From contig CAMPIQ010000099.1 in assembly GCA_946886475.1 (NCBI GenBank), forward strand, positions 1-14,163: DNA of 14,163 nt, read 5' to 3'. The notes under the pieces were generated by a model, which saw only the letters and a list, made by a program, of their open reading frames with translations, did not search any database and had not been told where the DNA came from. Both the position numbers and the translations under genes were made by a program. Positions 8,285-14,163 of the stretch are shown in pieces (positions within the stretch are counted from its first letter, which is position 1; every line of letters begins with the position of its first letter). The stretch is from an uncultured Chitinophagales bacterium. Its GTDB lineage: Bacteria > Bacteroidota > Bacteroidia > Chitinophagales > Chitinophagaceae.

Positions 8285-11200
8285 TTACTCTATCTCTATT
8301 ACCAGGTCGTCGGTTTTTACCATTGAGCCGGCGGGCAGTGTGAGTTGCTTTACTTTGCCTTCAGTTGTTGCAGCTATTGTTGTTTCCATCTTCATGGCCT
8401 CTATTACAAAGAGCGGCTGGTTTCTTTTCACCTGATCGCCCTCTTTTACCAGCACCTGTGATAATTTTCCCTGAAGCGGGGCGCCAACATGTTTGTTGTT
8501 TGATTTTTCTATTTTCTGATTTTCCCTGCTGATCACTTTTATTGACCTGTCCTGCACTTCAATGATCCTGGTTTGCCCGTTCAGTCTCATAAATACCTTA
8601 CGCTTTCCGTCTGCATCGCTATCGCTGTAAGTAAGCAGCCGTACCAGAATGCTTTTTCCTTTGGCTATCTCTATCAATACTTCTTCATCTGAATGCAAAC
8701 CATAAAAGAAATTAATGGTTGGTATGTGCCACACTTCCCCATATTCCTTTTTCTTAGCATAAAAAGCTTCAAAAACTTTAGGGTATAGCAGGTAAGAAAG
8801 CAGGTCGGTGAAACTAACAGTGTTGTCAAATTTTTCCCTGAACGCTTCAAATTCTTTTTCAAAGTTTACCGGGCTGAGATGTTCGTTAGGTCTTTCCGTA
8901 TAAGGCTTTACATCTTTTAATATGATTTGTTGCAGTTGCGGATCAAAACCTCCCACCGGCTGGCCGATATCACCCTTAAAAAAAGAAATCACGGATTCAG
9001 GAAAAGAGATATTGTTTCCATTAAGCAGCACATCGTCTTTTGTAAGATTATTGGTAACAAGGAACAGTGCCATATCCCCTACTACTTTTGAACTCGGGGT
9101 AACCTTTATGATATCTCCAAACAATTCGTTCACTTCACGGTAGGATTTCTTGATATCTTCAATTTTATCACCAAGGCCAAGTGATTCGGCCTGAGGTTTA
9201 AGATTGGAATATTGCCCGCCTGGTATTTCATGGAAAAACACCTCCGCGCTGCCTGCTTTCATTCCACTTTCAAATGGATAATAAAATTCGCGAACCGCTT
9301 CCCAATAGGTGGAATGCTGGTTGAGTACCTGAGCCTTGTAGGGATTTTCCCGCTCATGAAATTTCATCATTTCAACTATTGCATTCAAACTGGGTTGCGA
9401 TGTTAATCCGGACATTGCTCCTATGCAGCAATCCACAACATCAACACCTGCCTCAATGGCTTTGAGATAGGTTGCAGCCTGAAGCGATGAAGTATCATGG
9501 GTATGTAAATGGATGGGGATCTTAATGGTTTGTTTTAATTCACCAATCAGTTCGTAGGCAGCCCATGGCTTTAGAAGGCCGCTCATGTCCTTGATAGCAA
9601 GAATATGCGCCCCGCTGTTTTCAATTTCCTTTGCAAACTTTTTATAATAATCAAGGGTATATTTTGTGCGGGATCCATCCTGGATGTCACCACTATAACA
9701 CATGGAAACTTCAGCAAGGCCATTCGTTTTTTTTCTGACGGCGTCAATGCTTTTCTCCATGTTACGCATCCAGTTCAGCGAATCAAAGATCCGGAATACG
9801 TCTATGCCGTTTTCCCAGCTTTTCACTACAAATTCTTCTACCAGGTTGTCGGGGTAGGCTTTGTAGCCTACTGCGTTGGCGCCCCTTAACAGCATTTGCA
9901 GAAGGATATTGGGTACAGCCTTCCTGATAAATTGAAGCCGCTGCCAGGGATCCTCATAAAGAAAACGCATGCAAACATCAAAGGTGGCGCCACCCCATAC
10001 CTCCATTGAAAAAGTTTGAGGAAAATTCTGGGCAAAAGATCCTGCCACTTTCAATATATCAATGGTTCGTACCCTTGTTGCCAGCAAAGACTGGTGGGCA
10101 TCGCGAAACGTAGTATCGGTATAATAGATCTTTTTTTCATTCAGCAACCATTTTGATACTTCATCCGGACCTTTTTCATCAAGCATTTGCTTTATGCCTG
10201 CAGGCATGGGCGCCTTATTATCAAAAAAAGGAACAATGGGCTTTTCAAATTTTTTGCCCTGGTCCGGCTTTGCAATGTCAGGGTGTCCATTGATTGAGAT
10301 ATCTGCCAGGTATCGAAGTATCCTGGTGCCCCTGTCCTGTTCCTTTCTGATCTGGAACAATTCAGGATGTTGTTGCAGAAAGTTTACCGTTGCTTCTCCT
10401 TTTATAAAAACCGGATGGCCTATTATATTCAAAAGAAACCTGATATTGGTCTTTACCCCCCTTATGCGGAATTCCATCAGTGCTCTTTTGAGTTTACGTA
10501 CCGTATCCTCGATATTATTGGAATGCGCTGTCACTTTTACCAGGAGTGAATCAAAGAACGGAGAGATCTTCACTCCATTATATACACTGCCTTCATCAAG
10601 CCTGATCCCAAAGCCTTCCGCACTCCGGTAGGCCAGTACGGTACCATAGTCAGGCATAAAATCATTCTCAGGGTCCTCTGTGGTTATCCGGCACTGAATG
10701 GCAAATCCATTTTTCTGAACCTTGTCCTGCCGGGGCAATCTTATTACATCTTCGTATAATGCATGCCCTTCAGCAATATGGATCTGCGTCTTCACCAGGT
10801 CAATACCGGTGATCATTTCCGTTACCGTGTGCTCTACCTGTATGCGGGGATTCACTTCAATAAAGTATACCTGGTTATCCCTGTCCACCAGAAATTCAAC
10901 TGTTCCTATATTATTATAACCCACCGAACTGCAAATGGCCACGGCATATTCATATACTTTTTGCTTTACACCTTCATGGAGATTGAAAGCTGGTGCCACT
11001 TCCACTATTTTCTGAAACCTTCTTTGAAGGCTGCAGTCCCTTTCAAAGAGGTGCATTACATTATTATGGTGATCCGCCACTATCTGCACTTCTATATGCC
11101 TGGGCTGGTCGATGAACTTTTCAAAGAACACCGTATCATCACCAAAAGCATTTTTTGCTTCACGCCGGGCTTCCTTGAAATTTTTTTCCAGCTCGTTTTC

Positions 11201-11734
11201 CGAACGGATCACTCTCATGCCCCGGCCACCGCCACCTGAAGCCGCTTTAAGCATCAAAGGAAAACCGATCCTTTTTGCTTCCGATACAGCAACAGATAGT
11301 TCATCAAGCGGTTCTTTGCTGCTTTCAATCATGGGCACACCGCACTGGCCGGCAATTTTTTTGGCCATTACCTTATCCCCAAGTTTTTGCATTACCTCCG
11401 GATCGGGGCCAATAAAAATTATCCCGCTGTTACGGCACCTGGCTGCGAATTCGAAGTTTTCCGAAAGGAACCCATAACCCGGATGAATGGCATCCGCGCC
11501 CGATTCCCTGGCCACGGCAATGATGGCATCCATATCAAGGTAAGGCTTCAGGGGGTCGTCATCAGCTCCGATCTGATATGCTTCATCTGCCTTATACCGG
11601 TGAAGTGAATACCGGTCTTCGAAGGTATAGATGGCCACCGTTTTAATCTCAAGTTCATTACAGGCCCTTAATATTCTTATGGCTATTTCACCACGGTTTG
11701 CAACCAGGAGTTTAGAGATCTTTTTAGTGGTCAT
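8285..11734 (-). CDS. pyc: Pyruvate carboxylase, single-chain biotin enzyme
   Basis: Carboxylates pyruvate to oxaloacetate using ATP and bicarbonate, refilling the TCA cycle and feeding gluconeogenesis; cytoplasmic. At 1149 aa it has the full length of one-polypeptide enzymes. Biotin carboxylase (about 1-460) shows KLLVANRGEIAIRI at the N-terminus, a GGGGRGMRV ATP-grasp loop and EVNPRIQVEH from residue 293. The carboxyltransferase domain starts near 535 (DTTFRDAHQSLLATR) and keeps the metal ligands Asp545, His744 and His746 (HTH) and the carbamylated-lysine position Lys715 (AIKDMSG). The biotin carrier domain ends the protein with EAMKMET, biotinyl Lys1115. All expected catalytic residues are present, with no frameshift. 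The start fits because homologues begin a few residues before KLLVANRGE. It is transcribed alone, convergent to the adhesin operon and divergent from the polysaccharide genes. A two-subunit pyruvate carboxylase or a propionyl/acetyl-CoA carboxylase is excluded by the fused layout and the FRDAHQS motif. Confidence 0.97.
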   Translation of the reverse strand: MTTKKISKLLVANRGEIAIRILRACNELEIKTVAIYTFEDRYSLHRYKADEAYQIGADDDPLKPYLDMDAIIAVARESGADAIHPGYGFLSENFEFAARCRNSGIIFIGPDPEVMQKLGDKVMAKKIAGQCGVPMIESSKEPLDELSVAVSEAKRIGFPLMLKAASGGGGRGMRVIRSENELEKNFKEARREAKNAFGDDTVFFEKFIDQPRHIEVQIVADHHNNVMHLFERDCSLQRRFQKIVEVAPAFNLHEGVKQKVYEYAVAICSSVGYNNIGTVEFLVDRDNQVYFIEVNPRIQVEHTVTEMITGIDLVKTQIHIAEGHALYEDVIRLPRQDKVQKNGFAIQCRITTEDPENDFMPDYGTVLAYRSAEGFGIRLDEGSVYNGVKISPFFDSLLVKVTAHSNNIEDTVRKLKRALMEFRIRGVKTNIRFLLNIIGHPVFIKGEATVNFLQQHPELFQIRKEQDRGTRILRYLADISINGHPDIAKPDQGKKFEKPIVPFFDNKAPMPAGIKQMLDEKGPDEVSKWLLNEKKIYYTDTTFRDAHQSLLATRVRTIDILKVAGSFAQNFPQTFSMEVWGGATFDVCMRFLYEDPWQRLQFIRKAVPNILLQMLLRGANAVGYKAYPDNLVEEFVVKSWENGIDVFRIFDSLNWMRNMEKSIDAVRKKTNGLAEVSMCYSGDIQDGSRTKYTLDYYKKFAKEIENSGAHILAIKDMSGLLKPWAAYELIGELKQTIKIPIHLHTHDTSSLQAATYLKAIEAGVDVVDCCIGAMSGLTSQPSLNAIVEMMKFHERENPYKAQVLNQHSTYWEAVREFYYPFESGMKAGSAEVFFHEIPGGQYSNLKPQAESLGLGDKIEDIKKSYREVNELFGDIIKVTPSSKVVGDMALFLVTNNLTKDDVLLNGNNISFPESVISFFKGDIGQPVGGFDPQLQQIILKDVKPYTERPNEHLSPVNFEKEFEAFREKFDNTVSFTDLLSYLLYPKVFEAFYAKKKEYGEVWHIPTINFFYGLHSDEEVLIEIAKGKSILVRLLTYSDSDADGKRKVFMRLNGQTRIIEVQDRSIKVISRENQKIEKSNNKHVGAPLQGKLSQVLVKEGDQVKRNQPLFVIEAMKMETTIAATTEGKVKQLTLPAGSMVKTDDLVIEIE

Positions 11735-12156
11735 AATGGTCTGGGGGTTTGAAAAAAGAATTGGGGTATTACTATGAAAATAATGTGATTAGGCTTTTCA
11801 TACAAAAAGAATTAAAGCGAATATTTAATTATCCGGGGCTGGCACGGGATTTTACGTATTGATGATATCAAATATTATTTTTTTAAAATTCTTGCATGAT
11901 ATGAGTAATTGTTCTATTTTAGGACCGTAATTCTAACATCGTAGAGCAATCGCTCCGGAATAATACCTCTGAATAACCCTTCTCCCAATTTTCCTTGAGT
12001 AACATTTTTTCAATTCCTTTTTGAAATTTCCATCAGGATAAAATGCTATTACTATATGGTAACGGCTGCCAGGAAATTCCAATTTTATGAAGTGCCATAG
12101 TCCAGTTAAGTATGTGAAACGACACAGCGGTAAGGATTATCAAACCCTATTGTACT
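11735..12156. other. 422-nt intergenic region between divergent genes
   Basis: AT-rich non-coding stretch between the divergent starts of pyruvate carboxylase and the receiver-domain gene; promoters for both should lie here. I found no exact copy of the Bacteroidota -7 element TAnnTTTG on either strand in it, no strong terminator hairpin, and no convincing riboswitch or RNA gene. Only weak inverted repeats are visible: GAGC/GCTC around 11944-11955, and TTTCAA/TTGAAA around 12008-12026. A 45-codon ORF starting at 12087 runs out of frame into the receiver gene and has no support as a gene. Confidence 0.6.
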
Positions 12157-12537
12157 ATGAGCAAAAGTATTTTAAGCGTCAATGGCAACAGAGCCATGAA
12201 CTACCTGTTGCAAACCATTTTTGAAAAGGAATTCAGGTTAAAGCCGGTTTCAGATGTATTTGAGGCCATGTATTTTTTGAAAGTTAACAGGAACATTTCA
12301 GCATTGATTGTAGACATTGATTATCAGCCCCAGCAGGGTTGGGAATTGATAGAACATATAAAAAGCAGTACGCTATTTGATCTTCCGGTGATTGTTCTTA
12401 CTACAGAAAACAACGAGAAACTGCAGAAGAAATGCTACGAACTGGAAGTGGATGAAATATTTTTTAAACCCTTTAATCCGGTGGATTTGATTGCTACTAT
12501 AAGAAATACAATTGATGTTAATATAGTAAGCAATTAG
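12157..12537 (+). CDS. Stand-alone receiver-domain protein with altered active site
   Basis: A 126-aa protein consisting of one CheY-like receiver fold and no output domain. Strand 1 is SILSVNGN, strand 3 is ALIVDID with the phospho-acceptor at Asp53, strand 4 is LPVIVLTT with Thr82 at the switch position, and FFKPF supplies the conserved Lys104-Pro. The acidic pair that binds Mg2+ in canonical receivers (V-D-D) is replaced by Asn9-Gly10, so ordinary phosphorylation is doubtful even though Asp, Thr and Lys remain. The loop after Asp53 reads DIDYQP, with the Pro one position later than in the usual D-x-x-M-P. No histidine kinase is visible. It starts the + strand cluster and its stop lies 28 nt before the sugar-transferase gene, so the two are probably co-transcribed and may work together. 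The start is the only in-frame ATG that preserves strand 1; no Shine-Dalgarno sequence is evident. Confidence 0.85.
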   Translation: MSKSILSVNGNRAMNYLLQTIFEKEFRLKPVSDVFEAMYFLKVNRNISALIVDIDYQPQQGWELIEHIKSSTLFDLPVIVLTTENNEKLQKKCYELEVDEIFFKPFNPVDLIATIRNTIDVNIVSN

Positions 12538-12565
12538 TAGACATAATCAAACCAAACCCTAAGTT

Positions 12566-13669
12566 ATGCAAGTAAAAAGTCACCAAAAAATTGCACCATC
12601 GGACATCAGCCGGTATTTAAGAGTTGCGGCCATTGACAGCCGAAATACTTATTGTTTTCTTTATATTGGCGATGATCTTACGGCCATTGAATTCCTTACC
12701 TCCAATTTCACCAAAGGTTATACTGCGGAAGATTTTGAAGCTGCCAAGATCGTTTTAAAGAACAGGAACATTTGTACCATCGATATCATAATCATGGATG
12801 TAAACTATGATCCCAAGGCGCTGAAGGATTTTCAGTCATTCATGAACAACCGCGGCATGCTGTCCATTCCTGTAATTTACGCAGATCATCATTTTACTGA
12901 TAAGGTTGAATTCAGGCCTAATGATTTTATTGATGACATCATAGATTTACGGAACTGGCAGTACGACTTCTCCAGCAAGGTTTCTTTTTTGAAAAAGACC
13001 AAAGAATACGGAAACGTGCAGCGATCTGAAAATGCCGGAACCATAAATTTCAGGTATATCTTCAAAAGAACCCTTGATATTATTATATCTTCCTTACTCA
13101 TTCTGCTGTTGATCCCCCTGCTGTTGATCATATCCCTGGCGATCAAATTAGAATCAAAAGGACCGGTTATCTATAACTCTAAAAGAGCAGGAAGAGGATT
13201 CAGGATCTTCAATTTTTATAAATTCAGAACAATGGTGGTGAATGCGGATAAAAAGATCAGTGATCTTGCCCACCTCAACCAGTATTCCGCAAGCAATGAA
13301 ACAGCAGTTTTCTTTAAGATCTCAAACGATCCCCGGATTACCAGAATAGGTAAATTCCTGCGCAATACCAGCCTTGATGAGCTTCCACAATTATTCAATG
13401 TATTAAAGGGAGATATGTCGCTTGTTGGCAACAGGCCCCTGCCTTTATATGAAGCCGCCAGTCTTACCACCAATGACTTCGTAGAGCGGTTTATGGCGCC
13501 GGCAGGCATTACAGGCTTATGGCAGATCATGAAAAGAGGACAGTCGGAAATGTCAACCGAGGAAAGGATCAATCTGGATATATCTTATGCCCGGAAGGAA
13601 AACCTCCTTTACGACCTCTGGATCATGGCCAATACCCCGAAAGCTTTGTTTCAAAAGAACAATGTGTAA
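12566..13669 (+). CDS. Polyprenyl-phosphate sugar-phosphate transferase with N-terminal degenerate receiver domain
   Basis: Initiating transferase for a surface polysaccharide: moves a sugar-1-phosphate from a nucleotide sugar to undecaprenyl phosphate at the inner membrane (WcaJ/PglC-like monotopic superfamily). In its 367 aa, residues about 29-130 look like a degenerate receiver (strand 1 CFLYIGDD, strand 3 IDIIIMD with Asp78, strand 4 IPVIYAD). A hydrophobic helix follows (about 169-193, with a central Pro). The catalytic domain (about 195-367) has KRAGRGF, FYKFRTM, the Asp271-Glu272 dyad in [20 protein letters not shown], then GITGLWQ and a [13 protein letters not shown] tail. The usual GPRP after LVG reads GNRP (Asn289). 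The N-terminal module replaces the extra transmembrane helices seen in long WcaJ/WbaP proteins. It lies 28 nt after the stand-alone receiver gene and 43 nt before a glycosyltransferase, indicating an exopolysaccharide or capsule operon. Sugar specificity cannot be read from sequence. Confidence 0.9.
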   Translation: MQVKSHQKIAPSDISRYLRVAAIDSRNTYCFLYIGDDLTAIEFLTSNFTKGYTAEDFEAAKIVLKNRNICTIDIIIMDVNYDPKALKDFQSFMNNRGMLSIPVIYADHHFTDKVEFRPNDFIDDIIDLRNWQYDFSSKVSFLKKTKEYGNVQRSENAGTINFRYIFKRTLDIIISSLLILLLIPLLLIISLAIKLESKGPVIYNSKRAGRGFRIFNFYKFRTMVVNADKKISDLAHLNQYSASNETAVFFKISNDPRITRIGKFLRNTSLDELPQLFNVLKGDMSLVGNRPLPLYEAASLTTNDFVERFMAPAGITGLWQIMKRGQSEMSTEERINLDISYARKENLLYDLWIMANTPKALFQKNNV

Positions 13670-13712
13670 TATTTGTATCCGATTTCGTTAATCCGTCACT
13701 AAATACCTTATC

Positions 13713-14163
13713 ATGTTACCTAATCGTTCACCTTTCATTTCTATTATAACCCTCACCTGGAATCAAACAAAAATCACCTGTGAATTCCTGGAATCAACCA
13801 GAAAATTAAATTATAAGAATTACGAGATCCTGGTATGCGATATGGGTTCGGATGTGGACCCTACCAATGAGATCAATGCAGGCAATTTTCCTAACACAAG
13901 GGTACTGAGAAGCGAGACCAACCTGGGATTTTCAGGCGGCAATAACTGGGGTATCAGACAGGCAAAGGGCGACTATATATTTATTGTTAACAACGATACT
14001 GAGATCACACCTGACCTATTGAATGTACTCCTGGAGCCTTTCTTTGAAAATGAAGAAATTGGAGTAACCTGTCCGAAAATCCGCTTTTATCACCACCCGG
14101 ACACTATTCAGTATGCCGGTTTCAATCCGATCAATATTTTCACAGGGAGAACAACAGCGGTTG
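13713..14163 (+). CDS. GT2 family glycosyltransferase, 3' end outside window
   Basis: The first 150 residues of a GT-A fold glycosyltransferase, open to the right edge of the window. Seen: a first strand SPFISIITLTWNQ (residues 6-18); YKNYEILVCDMGSD, corresponding to the nucleotide-binding V-D-N-x-S-x-D region (Asp43); the family signature TNLGFSGGNNWGIRQAKGDY (69-88); and the metal-binding FIVNNDTEITPDLL (90-103), with Asn94-Asp95 in the DxD-like position. This pattern is that of rhamnosyltransferase-like GT2 enzymes (COG1216 type), which extend lipid-linked or surface glycans in the cytoplasm. It begins 43 nt after the sugar transferase and is probably in the same operon. The ATG at 13713 sits a few residues before strand 1, as is usual, so the start is likely correct. 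Donor and acceptor are unknown. Confidence 0.9.
   Translation, partial: MLPNRSPFISIITLTWNQTKITCEFLESTRKLNYKNYEILVCDMGSDVDPTNEINAGNFPNTRVLRSETNLGFSGGNNWGIRQAKGDYIFIVNNDTEITPDLLNVLLEPFFENEEIGVTCPKIRFYHHPDTIQYAGFNPINIFTGRTTAV

Noticed and set aside
10194..11608. Several + strand open frames of 60-158 codons inside pyruvate carboxylase
   Set aside because: They overlap a complete, well-conserved enzyme on the other strand and resemble no protein family.
12162..12169. TACTTTTG on the - strand, matching the Bacteroidota -7 element TAnnTTTG, as a promoter for pyruvate carboxylase
   Set aside because: It lies inside the start of the receiver coding region, more than 400 nt from pyruvate carboxylase, and the nearest upstream TTG is slightly too close. 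Probably a chance match.
12087..12224. 45-codon ORF beginning in the intergenic region and overlapping the receiver gene out of frame
   Set aside because: No ribosome site, no recognisable protein and an overlap with a convincing gene. A leader peptide cannot be excluded but has no support.

Overview
The window looks like chromosome from a member of the Bacteroidota, most likely Chitinophagaceae or a nearby Sphingobacteriia/Cytophagia lineage. The evidence is a type IX secretion (T9SS) type-B sorting domain, a PorP/SprF-family outer-membrane protein, a PorE-like TPR/beta-propeller/OmpA protein, moderate-to-low GC, and gene starts without clear Shine-Dalgarno sequences. No tRNA, rRNA, CRISPR array, insertion sequence or phage gene was seen.

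Left part (32-8193, + strand): three tightly spaced genes form a probable operon for one surface-adhesin export unit. The first is a 1654-aa adhesin: signal peptide, unique N-terminal region, 17 tandem Ig-like units of about 69 aa (923-4444), a PKD-like module and a C-terminal T9SS type-B signal. The second is a 349-aa PorP/SprF-family beta-barrel, the kind of partner that type-B cargo is known to need. The third is a 699-aa TPR + PD40 propeller + carboxypeptidase-regulatory-like + OmpA protein, the architecture of the T9SS component PorE, which probably ties the machinery to peptidoglycan.

Middle (8244-11734): a perfect 36-nt palindrome acts as a probable shared terminator for the operon and for the convergent gene on the - strand. 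That gene is a complete single-chain pyruvate carboxylase (biotin carboxylase, carboxyltransferase and biotin-carrier domains, with catalytic residues present). It is anaplerotic housekeeping and appears unrelated to its neighbours.

Right part (11735-14163): a 422-nt non-coding stretch separates pyruvate carboxylase from a divergent + strand cluster. The cluster holds a stand-alone receiver protein lacking the acidic pair, a sugar-phosphate transferase of the WcaJ/exopolysaccharide-initiation type with a second degenerate receiver-like domain at its N-terminus, and a GT2 glycosyltransferase cut by the window end. This is probably the start of a polysaccharide biosynthesis locus. The two consecutive degenerate receivers, which share an unusual D-x-[DN]-Y-x-P signature at the phospho-acceptor loop, are the most unusual element here and suggest phosphorylation-independent or partner-based control of the initiating transferase.
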